From the NCBI GenBank assembly GCA_949106495.1, contig CARYZD010000003.1:62001-126000 (forward strand): a stretch of DNA of 64,000 nucleotides, written 5' to 3'. The notes beneath the pieces were generated by a model, which was not told where the DNA came from, ran no database searches, and saw only the letters and a list, made by a program, of their open reading frames with translations. How positions within the stretch are numbered: the stretch's first letter is position 1; each line of letters opens with the position of its first letter. Shown one piece after another: positions 53,625 through 62,444 of this stretch. This DNA is from an uncultured Clostridia bacterium (GTDB lineage: Bacteria > Bacillota > Clostridia > TANB77 > CAG-465). Both the position numbers and the translations under genes were made by a program.

Positions 53625-53897
53625 TCATGTAAATTTTTCAAGTTGATTTTCCTTACAAGCAAATATTTTTCCTGTTTTATCTTTAATGATGTAATCTCCA
53701 TATTCGACTTTTTGCTTTCCATTTTCAGATTTAATATAGATTTCTACTATTGCATTTGGAACTACTTTTAATGTCTCAGCATCTATAATTTTTTCACGTA
53801 CAAATTCTATGTTTTCTCCTTCTTTAAACCACTCAGGTCTTTTGTCTATTCCTAGTCTAAATTGCATAAATATTTTTTGGTCCTTTTTAACACTCAT
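53625..53897 (-). CDS. Small phage-type protein (90 aa)
   Basis: A 90-residue protein whose end (YGDYIIKDKTGKIFACKENQ) matches a motif common in small phage proteins ('G-D-W/Y-I-I-K-x-x-x-G-x-x-x-P/A-C-K'). AAGGGGGAAATG precedes the start. First gene of the cassette. Its presence suggests the cassette came from a prophage or integrated element. Confidence 0.6.
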   Translation of the reverse strand: MSVKKDQKIFMQFRLGIDKRPEWFKEGENIEFVREKIIDAETLKVVPNAIVEIYIKSENGKQKVEYGDYIIKDKTGKIFACKENQLEKFT

Positions 53898-54037
53898 ATC
53901 ATTTCCCCCTTTAATATATTAATATTTAAGTTTTATTTATTTCTAAGCTAAATTATTATACCACCGTTTTATTATTATGTCAATTATATAATGTAATATC
54001 ATTTATATACATTTATTTATTATTTTAATCAAAATAA

Positions 54038-54066
54038 TTGTTTATACATATAATTTATGATATAAT
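54038..54066 (+). promoter_or_regulatory. Promoter of hpt
   Basis: TTGTTT (54038-54043), 17 bases, TATAAT (54061-54066); the AAGGAGG ribosome site and ATG follow within 24 bases. Confidence 0.7.
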
Positions 54067-54089
54067 GTCGACATAAGGAGGATTTTTTT

Positions 54090-54599
54090 ATGAATATTAA
54101 AACTTTAATTGATGAAAAGAAAATTGAAAATCGTATTAAAGAAGTTGCAAAACAAATTGAAAATGACTATTCAAATGAAGAAATAGTTATAATTTGTATT
54201 TTAAAAGGTGCTGCATTTTTTGCTACAGATTTAGCTAAAAGAATAAACTTACCTGTAACTGTAGATTTTATGAAAGTATCAAGTTATGAAGGAACTGAAA
54301 GTACTAAAAAAATTGACTTTAAATTAGACATTTCTACTGATATTAGCAATAAGAATGTTATTATTGTTGAAGATATTGTTGATACTGGAAGAACTTTAAC
54401 TTATTTAAAAGATTATTTAAATTCAAAAAATCCAAAATCACTTAAAATATGTACTATGTTAGATAAAAAAGAACGTAGAGAATTTGATTTAAATCCAGAA
54501 TACGTATGTTTTGAAATACCAGATAAATTCGTAATTGGTTATGGGCTAGATTATGATGAAAAATACAGAAATCTACCATATATTGGATATATAGAGTAA
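54090..54599 (+). CDS. hpt: Hypoxanthine phosphoribosyltransferase
   Basis: A 169-residue type I phosphoribosyltransferase that salvages hypoxanthine/guanine to IMP/GMP. ILKGAAFFATDL, the PRPP motif VIIVEDIVDTGRTL (residues 90-103) and the C-terminal purine site (DKFVIGYGLDYDEKYRNLPY) match the HGPRT family. A promoter and a terminator flank it as a single gene. Confidence 0.94.
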   Translation: MNIKTLIDEKKIENRIKEVAKQIENDYSNEEIVIICILKGAAFFATDLAKRINLPVTVDFMKVSSYEGTESTKKIDFKLDISTDISNKNVIIVEDIVDTGRTLTYLKDYLNSKNPKSLKICTMLDKKERREFDLNPEYVCFEIPDKFVIGYGLDYDEKYRNLPYIGYIE

Positions 54600-54623
54600 T
54601 TTTATATTACTCTATTTTTTTGC
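54591..54623 (+). terminator. Terminator of hpt
   Basis: Perfect 10-base stem ATAGAGTAAT / ATTACTCTAT with loop TTTAT, then TTTTTTT. The stem begins inside the last codons of hpt. Confidence 0.85.
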
Positions 54624-54646
54624 GCATAATATTGTTGGTGATTTAA

Positions 54647-55108
54647 TTGAAAATATTTGGATATTATGCAAAAGTATTATCTATAATATGTATTTTTACT
54701 ATAATTTGCTTAGTTTTACATACATTTATTTGTTTAGATATAAATTCATTAAAAATTAATATACACAATATAACAAGAAACTACTTAACACTTAAAATAA
54801 TGTATCCTGTTTTATATATTTTACTTGGAATAAACATATATATGTATTCTACAAGGCTAGATAGTTCAAAAAATATTTTAATTGTAATAGCATTATATTT
54901 AATAATATTATTGCTATCAATATTGTCTTCTCTTTTATTTTTAAGATTTGCTAACTTTATTTTTGCTTTTTGGTTAAGTGTACTATGTACAGTACTAGAT
55001 ATTATATTATCTTACTTTTATCTAAAATCTAGTATTTGTAATTTTCATATTTTTATATTAGCCTATCTTTCATTTATTCAATTCTTTTTTTATTTTTCAT
55101 CAATGTAA
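54647..55108 (+). CDS. Small integral membrane protein (153 aa)
   Basis: An uncharacterised 153-residue protein with four to five predicted membrane helices (LSIICIFTIICLVLHTFI, LKIMYPVLYILLGINIYMY, LIVIALYLIILLLSILSSL, and two more). The start is TTG 54647 with a GGTGATT site. No domain can be named. It lies between hpt and the convergent tatD. Confidence 0.6.
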   Translation: MKIFGYYAKVLSIICIFTIICLVLHTFICLDINSLKINIHNITRNYLTLKIMYPVLYILLGINIYMYSTRLDSSKNILIVIALYLIILLLSILSSLLFLRFANFIFAFWLSVLCTVLDIILSYFYLKSSICNFHIFILAYLSFIQFFFYFSSM

Positions 55109-55134
55109 AAAGAGTAAGAAAACTTCTTACTCTT
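55108..55134. terminator. Bidirectional terminator between membrane protein gene and tatD
   Basis: Perfect 10-base stem AAAGAGTAAG / CTTACTCTTT-type with a short loop between convergent stops. Confidence 0.8.
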
Positions 55135-55897
55135 TGATATTGAAAAATTCAAGCGAATTTCGGTATACAATTTTTGATAATTCTTCTACTTCTATATGTT
55201 TATATTCTGCAAGCTTTCCTATTATAATTGGTAAATTTTTAGAAGTATTTATTGTGCCTCTTAAAGGTACAGGTGGAAGATATGGTGCATCTGTTTCTAT
55301 AACAATTTGATTTACAGGTATCATATCCATATATCTTGGAAATGATTTTGCTCTATCATATGTTATATTTCCACCAAAAGCTACCATATATTTATTTTCT
55401 AGTACTAGTCTAACTAAGTCTTCAGTTGGCGAAAAACAATGCAGTAAAGTACCATATTTTGCAGGATGTTCTTTAAGTGTTAGATAAGTATCTAATGAAG
55501 CATCTCTACTATGCACAACAATAGGTAATTTTAATTTATTTGCAAGTTCTATTTGCTCTATAAATAACTTTTTTTGCTCCTCTTTATTATCTTTTACCCA
55601 ATAATAATCTAAACCAATTTCACCAATTGCAACTATTTTACCATTATTATTTTTTATATATAATTCTTCTATTTCTTTTACGCTACATTTACCTACATCA
55701 CTTGGATGTATTCCAATTACAGAATATAATTCATCATATTTTGTTGCAAGTTCTATAGCTTTTTTAGAACTTTCAACGTTATATCCTATTATGTTTATTT
55801 TTTTTACTCCTGCATCAATACATTCTTTTATTGTCTCATCTACATTATCTTTAAATTTATCATCATTGTAATGTGCATGTGTATCAAAATATATCAT
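55127..55897 (-). CDS. tatD: TatD-family metal-dependent DNase
   Basis: A 256-residue TIM-barrel metallohydrolase. Metal ligands appear as FDTHAHYND (HxH), AIGEIGLDYYW (Glu), IVVHSRDA, LLHCFSPTE and VIETDAPYLPP. Family members act as 3'-5' exonucleases in repair and RNA/DNA turnover. It starts 8 bases after the histidine-kinase stop, so it is probably co-transcribed with the two-component pair. Confidence 0.92.
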   Translation of the reverse strand: MIYFDTHAHYNDDKFKDNVDETIKECIDAGVKKINIIGYNVESSKKAIELATKYDELYSVIGIHPSDVGKCSVKEIEELYIKNNNGKIVAIGEIGLDYYWVKDNKEEQKKLFIEQIELANKLKLPIVVHSRDASLDTYLTLKEHPAKYGTLLHCFSPTEDLVRLVLENKYMVAFGGNITYDRAKSFPRYMDMIPVNQIVIETDAPYLPPVPLRGTINTSKNLPIIIGKLAEYKHIEVEELSKIVYRNSLEFFNIKE

Positions 55898-55905
55898 ATT
55901 AACTC

Positions 55906-57288
55906 CTATTCTTTTTTAGTTGGAAAAGTTATAGTTACTTCTGTTCCCTCATTTAATTTACTATCTATATTAATAGTTCCATTATTTCCATCTACCATTT
56001 CTTTTACAATAGAAAGACCAAGTCCAGTACCACCCATTTTTCTTGAACGTGCTTTATCTACACGATAAAATCTTTCAAATAATCTTCCTAAATCTTTTTG
56101 TGGTATTCCAATACCATTATCTATTACTTTAATATACACTCTATTTTCAATTGGACCTGCATATATTCTAATTAGTCCTCCTTCTGGTGTATATTTTATA
56201 CTATTAGTAAGGATATTAATAATTATTTGCTGTACTGAATCCTTATCTGCATATATTGTAGGCATATTCTCTGCACATATAAGTTCAAGTTTATGCTTTT
56301 TCTCTTCTGCTTCAAATCTTACTTTTTCACATACATTTTTTAGTATGTCTACTGTATTTAATGTTGTTTTATTCCAATTTACTTTATTATAGTCCATTTT
56401 AGATAATTGTAATAAGTCTGAAACTAGCCTGCTCATTCTATTTGCTTCTTGATTTATAACTTTTGAAAAACGAAGTATTTCTTGATAAGTTAAATCTCCA
56501 TTCATAATTGTCTCAGAATATCCACGTATAGATGTAAGAGGTGTTTTCAACTCATGAGAAACATTTGCAACAAATTCTTTTCTCACATTATCTGTTTGAA
56601 CACTATCTGTTATATTTCTAATAATCATTATTATTCCCATTGGACTCAATTCATCACTAAAAAATGGTGCAAAAACAATACTTAAAGCAAGTTCTCCTAG
56701 CTCTGTCTTAATTTCAACACTTTGATAGTTTGGAAGATACATTACCTTACTAAAATCTACATTAAGTTTTAATCTTTGACATATAGTATCAAATGATTCA
56801 TCTTCATTTGTAATATTTAACATTCTCATTGCAGATTTATTCATGTGTACTATTTCTTTTGTAGTAGAAAAAGCCATTACTCCATCTGCCATATGTTCTA
56901 ATATTATTTCTGTTTTACTTTGTTGACTATTTAAATCAAAAGTATTCTTTTTTATCACTTTTAACATAGAAACGTATGCATCCATAAGTTCATGATATTC
57001 TGGAAATTCATCTGAGTCTTTAATTCTTGATATGTCTGGAAGTTTTCCTTCACTAACAACTTTCATTCCCTTTTCAATTTTTTTTAATGGAGAAACAATT
57101 TTATTAGAAACAATTACAGATAAAATATATGAAATAATAGTAAAAATAACTAAAACAATAATATTATTTTTACTAAATATTTTGTCTGTATCAATAATAG
57201 ATCCAGATAAAATTATGGTAGTTATATATACTATAACTACCATAATTATACTCATAGCTCTAATAATTTTTTTCATAGAAACTTTCAT
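55906..57288 (-). CDS. Membrane sensor histidine kinase (WalK/PhoR-type)
   Basis: A 460-residue kinase. Two membrane helices (about 8-28 and 41-61) leave only about 12 residues outside, so it may sense within the membrane. Then HAMP (ISPLKK-type linker), a PAS domain (EHMADGVMAF...), HisKA with FVANVSHELKTPLTSIRGY (phospho-acceptor His) and HATPase_c boxes (NILTNSIKYTP, DNGIGIPQ, GGTGLGLSIVK). Works with the regulator 19 bases upstream. Cell-wall or phosphate control is the family precedent; the signal is unknown. Confidence 0.9.
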   Translation of the reverse strand: MKVSMKKIIRAMSIIMVVIVYITTIILSGSIIDTDKIFSKNNIIVLVIFTIISYILSVIVSNKIVSPLKKIEKGMKVVSEGKLPDISRIKDSDEFPEYHELMDAYVSMLKVIKKNTFDLNSQQSKTEIILEHMADGVMAFSTTKEIVHMNKSAMRMLNITNEDESFDTICQRLKLNVDFSKVMYLPNYQSVEIKTELGELALSIVFAPFFSDELSPMGIIMIIRNITDSVQTDNVRKEFVANVSHELKTPLTSIRGYSETIMNGDLTYQEILRFSKVINQEANRMSRLVSDLLQLSKMDYNKVNWNKTTLNTVDILKNVCEKVRFEAEEKKHKLELICAENMPTIYADKDSVQQIIINILTNSIKYTPEGGLIRIYAGPIENRVYIKVIDNGIGIPQKDLGRLFERFYRVDKARSRKMGGTGLGLSIVKEMVDGNNGTINIDSKLNEGTEVTITFPTKKE

Positions 57289-57307
57289 ATTTTACTCTCT
57301 TTCTGCA

Positions 57308-58009
57308 TTATAATGAAACGTAATATCCCATTCCTCTTTTTGTTTGAACATATTGTGGCTCAGCTGAGTTTTTCTCAATTTTTTCTCTTAATCTTCTTAC
57401 AGTAACATCAACTGTTCTTGCATCACCATAAAAATCATATCCCCATACTCCTCTAAGTATTTGTTCTCTAGTAAATACTTGGTTTGGATTTGTAGATAAT
57501 AATTTTAACAATTCAAATTCTTTTATTGTTAAATCAATTGTTTTTCCACTGACAATTGCTATATATCTTTCAGGATCAATTATCATATCCTTAACTTTTA
57601 TTTTATTTTTCGAAGTATTTTTATCTTCTTCTGTTTCAGGTAGTGTATGTTTTCTTAAATTAGCTTTTACTCTTGCAATAACTTCTCTAATACTAAAAGG
57701 TTTTGTCATATAGTCATCTGCACCTAATTCAAGTCCTATAATCTTGTCCACCACTTCTTCCTTAGCAGTTACCATTATAATTGGACAAACTAAGCTTTTT
57801 CTTAATTTTTTACATACATTAAATCCATCAACTTTTGGTAACATTAAATCTAATAATATTAAATCTGGATTTACAGATAAAGCAATTTTAATTGCTTCTT
57901 CTCCATCATATGCTACAGTAGTAGTAAAACCCTCTTTTTCTAAGTTAAACTTTAATATGTCTACTATTGCTTTCTCGTCATCAACTATTAAGATTTTTTT
58001 ATCATTCAT
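57308..58009 (-). CDS. OmpR/WalR-family response regulator
   Basis: A 233-residue regulator: receiver domain (ILIVDDEKAIV, phospho-acceptor Asp in LILLDLMLPK, Lys in MTKPFS) and a winged-helix DNA-binding domain (LTIKEFELLKLLSTN, VDVTVRRLREKIE, VQTKRGMGYYV). Together with the kinase downstream it forms the operon regulator-kinase-tatD. GAGGTG precedes the ATG. The WalR versus PhoP distinction cannot be made from sequence alone. Confidence 0.92.
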   Translation of the reverse strand: MNDKKILIVDDEKAIVDILKFNLEKEGFTTTVAYDGEEAIKIALSVNPDLILLDLMLPKVDGFNVCKKLRKSLVCPIIMVTAKEEVVDKIIGLELGADDYMTKPFSIREVIARVKANLRKHTLPETEEDKNTSKNKIKVKDMIIDPERYIAIVSGKTIDLTIKEFELLKLLSTNPNQVFTREQILRGVWGYDFYGDARTVDVTVRRLREKIEKNSAEPQYVQTKRGMGYYVSL

Positions 58010-58101
58010 ATATATACACCTCGTTAATTCTCTTAAAACTGTAATAATTATATCACGTAAAAAAAAATATTGCTACTATTTATTGAAATTTTTTTGTAAT
58101 T

Positions 58102-58917
58102 TTAATGTAATTTAGTTTGAAAATTTATTTCATCAATATTAAGAATTTGTCTAGTTCTTAAAACAAATTGCTTATTCTCACTTGTTGTAATAACAGTAAT
58201 ATTTTTCTTACATATATTATTACTATCTCGTTCCTTAATTTTATCTATATATCTAATTAAATTCTTAGATATACCTTTTGCACCATCAACAATACTAATT
58301 TCTATTTTTGGATTAATTTCATTTATAACACTTTTAAAATTATTTCTAAAAAGTGGAAAATGTGTACATCCTAAAACAATATGACTAAAATCATTCAAAT
58401 TATATTTTAAAAGTATTGATTTAATATAATTATTAATTTCTTTAGTCATACTATTACAATTAACATTTTCTGCAAACGTAACAAGCTTGTCTGCTGGACA
58501 TAGCTCTACTTCATCTTCAATATTTAATTTATTAATAAGACTATGTAATTTTTCTTGATTAACAGTAATACTTGTTGCAAGTACTAATATTTTTTTGTTA
58601 ATCTTAGAATCTGCTGCAACTTTAACAGCTGGTTCTGTACCAATTAATATTATATCTTTATACTTTTCTCTTAACTCATTTATACAAAGACTTGTAGCTG
58701 TATTACAAGCAATAACTATCGGATTACAACCAATATTTACAAGATACTCAACATTTTCTCTAATTACTCCTTTTACAAATTCCTCGTCTTTTGTACCATA
58801 TGGAGTATTCTTTGTATCTCCTAAATAATATATTTCTTGGCTTAATCCCTCATTTTCAATTGCTTCTTTTAATACTGTAAGACCTCCAAGTCCTGAATCA
58901 TAAAATCCAACTCTCAT
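58102..58917 (-). CDS. murI: Glutamate racemase
   Basis: A 271-residue cofactor-independent racemase making D-glutamate for peptidoglycan. Both catalytic cysteines are present (VIACNTATS and VLGCTHFPLF), with VGFYDSGLGGLTVLKE at the N terminus and YLGDTKNTPYG after it. The ATG at 58915-58917 matches the family start; the TTG 15 bases earlier extends the protein without homology, and neither has a strong ribosome site. Confidence 0.93.
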   Translation of the reverse strand: MRVGFYDSGLGGLTVLKEAIENEGLSQEIYYLGDTKNTPYGTKDEEFVKGVIRENVEYLVNIGCNPIVIACNTATSLCINELREKYKDIILIGTEPAVKVAADSKINKKILVLATSITVNQEKLHSLINKLNIEDEVELCPADKLVTFAENVNCNSMTKEINNYIKSILLKYNLNDFSHIVLGCTHFPLFRNNFKSVINEINPKIEISIVDGAKGISKNLIRYIDKIKERDSNNICKKNITVITTSENKQFVLRTRQILNIDEINFQTKLH

Positions 58918-58933
58918 ACAACTTTTATTCAAT

Positions 58934-58957
58934 GAAAAATAGGTGTAAACACCTATT
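58934..58957 (-). terminator. Terminator between recR and murI
   Basis: Perfect palindrome AATAGGTGTTTACACCTATT followed by TTTC directly after the recR stop; ends the dnaX-ebfC-recR transcript. Confidence 0.8.
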
Positions 58958-59551
58958 TTACATTTCCCTTCTACCTTCTAGTGCTTTAATTAATGTAATT
59001 TCATCCGTATACTCTAAATCTCCTCCAACAGGAATGCCATGAGCAATTCTTGTCACCTTAATATCTAAAGGTTTAATTAATCTTGATATATACATTGCTG
59101 TTGCTTCACCTTCAACTGTTGGATTAGTTGCCAAAATCACTTCTTTTATTTTATCATCACTTAATCTTTGAAGTAATTCTTTAATTTTAATATCTCCTGC
59201 TGAAATATTATTCATTGGAGAAATTGAGCCATGTAAAACATGATATAGTCCTCTATATTCATGTGTTTTTTCCATAGCTACAACGTCTTTAACATTTTCA
59301 ACTACACAAATAACAGAATCATCTCTTTTTTTATCTGAACAAATGTCACAAGGATCTTTTTCAGTTAAGTTAAAACATACTGAACAAAATTTCACATTTT
59401 CTTTTGCTTCAATTAATGTTTTAGACATCTCCTCTGCAACTTCTTTTGATGACTCTAGTATATAAAATGCTAGTCTAACAGCACTTTTATGTCCAATACC
59501 AGGTAGTCTTTCAAATTGATTAATCAATTTATTAACTGTATCTGAATACAT
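58958..59551 (-). CDS. recR: Recombination mediator RecR
   Basis: A 197-residue protein for RecFOR-type recombinational repair. N-terminal helix-hairpin-helix (LPGIGHKSAVRLAFYIL), a four-cysteine zinc finger (CSVCFNLTEKDPCDIC) and the Toprim domain (VICVVENVKDVVAME...ATNPTVEGEATA). It follows ebfC by 9 bases in the conserved dnaX-ebfC-recR block. Confidence 0.95.
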   Translation of the reverse strand: MYSDTVNKLINQFERLPGIGHKSAVRLAFYILESSKEVAEEMSKTLIEAKENVKFCSVCFNLTEKDPCDICSDKKRDDSVICVVENVKDVVAMEKTHEYRGLYHVLHGSISPMNNISAGDIKIKELLQRLSDDKIKEVILATNPTVEGEATAMYISRLIKPLDIKVTRIAHGIPVGGDLEYTDEITLIKALEGRREM

Positions 59552-59560
59552 TTATATCAC

Positions 59561-59896
59561 CTAAAATAATCCTGGAATATTAAAAGATCCCATTTCTTGT
59601 TCCATCATTGAATCTGCTTTTCTTAAAGCTTCATTTACAGCTGTTAATACTAAGTCTTGTAACATTTCAACATCATCTGGATCAACAACATCTTTCTTTA
59701 TTATTATTTCTTTAATAACTTTATCTCCTGTAGCTTTAACAACAACGGCTCCACCGCCTGCTGAAGTTTCAATTTCTTTTGAAGCTACAACTTCTTGTTT
59801 CTTTTGCATATCTGCTTGCATCTTTTGTGCTTGTTTTAATAAGTTTTGCATATTTCCCATGCCACCGCCTGGAAATCCACCATATTTATTTCCCAT
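59561..59896 (-). CDS. ebfC: Nucleoid-associated protein EbfC/YbaB
   Basis: A 111-residue YbaB/EbfC-family DNA-binding protein. The Gly/Met-rich start (GGFPGGGMGNMQNLLKQAQKM) is followed by the short beta core (TSAGGGAVVVKATGDKVIKE) and the C-terminal helix (DLVLTAVNEALRKADSM). Position between dnaX and recR is the standard one. Confidence 0.94.
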   Translation of the reverse strand: MGNKYGGFPGGGMGNMQNLLKQAQKMQADMQKKQEVVASKEIETSAGGGAVVVKATGDKVIKEIIIKKDVVDPDDVEMLQDLVLTAVNEALRKADSMMEQEMGSFNIPGLF

Positions 59897-59953
59897 TTTA
59901 TATCCATCCTTTCACAGAAACTATTATAATATACTTGAGTTTGTTTTTCAAGT

Positions 59954-61492
59954 TTAATCTATATTTGTATATTCTATATTATTATCTTTTAGTATTTTTT
60001 CTATCTTAGATATTGATTCTCCTGACTCTGTTTTTAACTCTAATATTATATTCTTATTAACATTATATTTTTCATATAAAATTTGAGCCATTACTTCTGC
60101 ATTTTCGTCTTGAGTTAATAACTTATACCCAAAAGAATTTGTAGTTATAATTCTAACTGCTTCATCTATATATACTTTAGCTCCAGCAAGAGCTGAGTAT
60201 AGCTTAATCTTACCTTTTTCTATAACTGCTTTTTTCAGTTCCTCTGTATTTGGAAATTCAGTAAGTTTTTCTTCTTCTTTTGATTCCATTGGAGCAGTCT
60301 TTGCACTAATATTTACTTTTGGTGCAACAGTACCTGAAGTCTCAACTCCTTGAGTTGTAAAATTACCACTATTAATACGTTCTTTAAGCTCTTTAATTTC
60401 TCTTTCTAAAATCTCTATCTTTTTAGAATATGCACCATCCACAGATACATTAGCTACACTTTGTACATTATCCACAGTACTAACATTGCATAGTCCAATT
60501 ATACATGATTTTAAAACTATCTCTTTTCTTGTAGTGGATTTTAAATCATTATCTAGTGCAGATAATCTATCTATTATACTTACATATCTTTGTATATTAT
60601 CGTTAGTATTAACAAGCCTATTTAAAAATTCACTTGTAATCTCAAAAGTAAATTGTCTTAAATCTTTTCCTTTTTTAATTACTTCATCAACCGCAGATAA
60701 TGCATTTAAAGAATCATAATCTAATATGTTATCTACTATTTGATTTATTATTTTTTTATCTATTGCTCCAACAATATTTTGTATATCTTCATATTTTAAT
60801 ACATCATCCATTTCAGAAATACATCTATCTAAAATACTAAGTGCATCTCTTGCTGCACCATCTGCAAGAGTTGCTATATATTTACATGCTTCATCTTCAT
60901 ATTTTACATTTTCTGAGTCTAAAACAAATTTTATTCTCTTATATAAATCTTCCTCTGTTAATCTATTAAAATCAAATTTAAGACATCTTGATAAAATAGT
61001 AACAGGTATTTTATGTTGTTCAGTTGTTGCTAATATAAATACTACATTTTCTGGTGGCTCTTCTAATGTTTTAAGAAGTGCATTAAATGCACTAGTTGTA
61101 AGCATGTGAACCTCATCTATTATATATACTCTATATTTTACATCTACAGTTGCATATACAACTTCTTGTCTTATTTGACGTATATTTTCTACACTATTGT
61201 TTGAGGCAGCGTCCATCTCAATAACATCTGTAATAGTACCATTTAAAATACCTTTACATACATCACATTCATTACATGGCTCACCATCTTTTGGATTTAA
61301 GCAGTTAATTGCTCTTGCAAAAACTTTTGCAGCACTAGTTTTACCTGTTCCTCTAGTACCACTAAAAAGATATGCATGAGATATATTGCCATTTTTTATT
61401 TGATTTCTAAGTATTTTTGTTACATTTTCTTGACCAATGATACTCTCAAATTTATTTGGTCTATATTTTCTATATAATGCTATGTATCCCAT
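59954..61492 (-). CDS. dnaX: DNA polymerase III gamma/tau subunit
   Basis: A 512-residue clamp-loader motor. Walker A FSGTRGTGKTS (residues 43-53), zinc cysteines Cys64, 73, 76 and 79, Walker B IIDEVHML, sensor 1 ILATTEQ and SRC motif ILSRCLKFDF; domain III and a short tau tail follow. The frame is open to 61627, but those upstream codons are the SRP RNA gene; ATG 61490-61492 with GGAGG is the real start. Partner of HolB. Confidence 0.95.
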   Translation of the reverse strand: MGYIALYRKYRPNKFESIIGQENVTKILRNQIKNGNISHAYLFSGTRGTGKTSAAKVFARAINCLNPKDGEPCNECDVCKGILNGTITDVIEMDAASNNSVENIRQIRQEVVYATVDVKYRVYIIDEVHMLTTSAFNALLKTLEEPPENVVFILATTEQHKIPVTILSRCLKFDFNRLTEEDLYKRIKFVLDSENVKYEDEACKYIATLADGAARDALSILDRCISEMDDVLKYEDIQNIVGAIDKKIINQIVDNILDYDSLNALSAVDEVIKKGKDLRQFTFEITSEFLNRLVNTNDNIQRYVSIIDRLSALDNDLKSTTRKEIVLKSCIIGLCNVSTVDNVQSVANVSVDGAYSKKIEILEREIKELKERINSGNFTTQGVETSGTVAPKVNISAKTAPMESKEEEKLTEFPNTEELKKAVIEKGKIKLYSALAGAKVYIDEAVRIITTNSFGYKLLTQDENAEVMAQILYEKYNVNKNIILELKTESGESISKIEKILKDNNIEYTNID

Positions 61493-61514
61493 TTTTTCCT
61501 CCCAAACAAAAAAA

Positions 61515-61590
61515 CCAAGCACATAGAGTATATTGCTTATTGCTGCTTCCTTCCGGATCTGACAAGGTTCACAGTACTCTATCGCTTGGC
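61515..61590 (-). ncRNA. ffs: Signal recognition particle RNA (small bacterial 4.5S type)
   Basis: The minus strand carries the SRP RNA tip sequence CAGATCCGGAAGGAAGCAGC, with flanking arms CCAAGCGATAGAGTA and TACTCTATGTGCTTGG that pair to close the hairpin, followed by TTTTTTT. It lies directly upstream of dnaX, as in other Bacillota. About 76 nt, lacking an Alu domain. Confidence 0.95.
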
Positions 61591-61647
61591 GTAAGTTTAT
61601 TATACAATATATTCTATTTATTTTCAATACTTTTAATACAATTTATA

Positions 61648-62340
61648 TTAATCTACAACAGTGAATATAAATTTACTTACATCTTGTCTTAGAATAGACA
61701 TTCCTGTTGTTAATGTTTCATCAGTTGGCATATTTAATGACATAGATGTTTTAACTGTTTTTCCTGTTTCATCTTTTATTACTAAATCAAATGAAACATT
61801 AAATTGTAGCTGTGAAACTCTCACATCTAACATATTAAATATATAAGCATCATATCTTATCTCTTGATATTCATCACTAATACTTTTATCTGTTAGAACA
61901 TTATCATTATCTAGTAGTAATCTTATTATATATTTACTATCTTCTTGTTCTAAATAAATAGGAAATGAATTAAGCTCTGGTGTTATATCATACTTATGAT
62001 GATCTTTTTGTGATATATTCATATTTCCTTTTAACTCAGGATTTGTTACAACTAAATTTTCAATTTTTATTTCAGAAGCTTTTACATTTGATTCTACTAA
62101 AATAGAAATAGTATTAGTTTGTGAAATATCAAAAACTAAACCTGATAACTTATCTATCTTAATAGTTTGATCTTGTACTTCTGTTACAGTTGCACTTGAC
62201 TCAACAATAACATCACTAATTCTAAAGTTACCCTGATTAACTTTTCCAGTAGTATCAAGAAGTATATTAGCAACCAGTACTGTTACAATTACAGATACAA
62301 TTGCAATAATTATAATTGATATACCTTTTACTTTATCCAT
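61648..62340 (-). CDS. Uncharacterised membrane-anchored protein (230 aa)
   Basis: One N-terminal membrane helix (GISIIIIAIVSVIVTVLVAN) and a beta-rich outer domain without a name. ATG 62340 is preferred (GGAGG 5 bases upstream). It lies between ffs-dnaX and a coupling-protein gene. It might be part of a secretion apparatus or an ordinary cell-surface protein; there is no motif to decide. Confidence 0.6.
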   Translation of the reverse strand: MDKVKGISIIIIAIVSVIVTVLVANILLDTTGKVNQGNFRISDVIVESSATVTEVQDQTIKIDKLSGLVFDISQTNTISILVESNVKASEIKIENLVVTNPELKGNMNISQKDHHKYDITPELNSFPIYLEQEDSKYIIRLLLDNDNVLTDKSISDEYQEIRYDAYIFNMLDVRVSQLQFNVSFDLVIKDETGKTVKTSMSLNMPTDETLTTGMSILRQDVSKFIFTVVD

Positions 62341-62404
62341 ATATTCCTCCACTCATATCTAAATTATACTATATGTATAATTATTTTACAAGGAAAAAAT
62401 AGCG

Positions 62405-62435
62405 AAAAAAGACTTAAGAAATATAATTCTTAAGC
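62405..62435 (-). terminator. Terminator after coupling-protein gene
   Basis: Minus-strand hairpin CTTAAGAAT / ATTTCTTAAG-type followed by TCTTTTTT. Confidence 0.75.
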
Positions 62436-62444
62436 CCTTTTTTA

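Noticed and set aside
61493..61627. N-terminal extension of dnaX
   Set aside because: These codons are the SRP RNA gene; the ribosome site and family alignment put the start at 61492.
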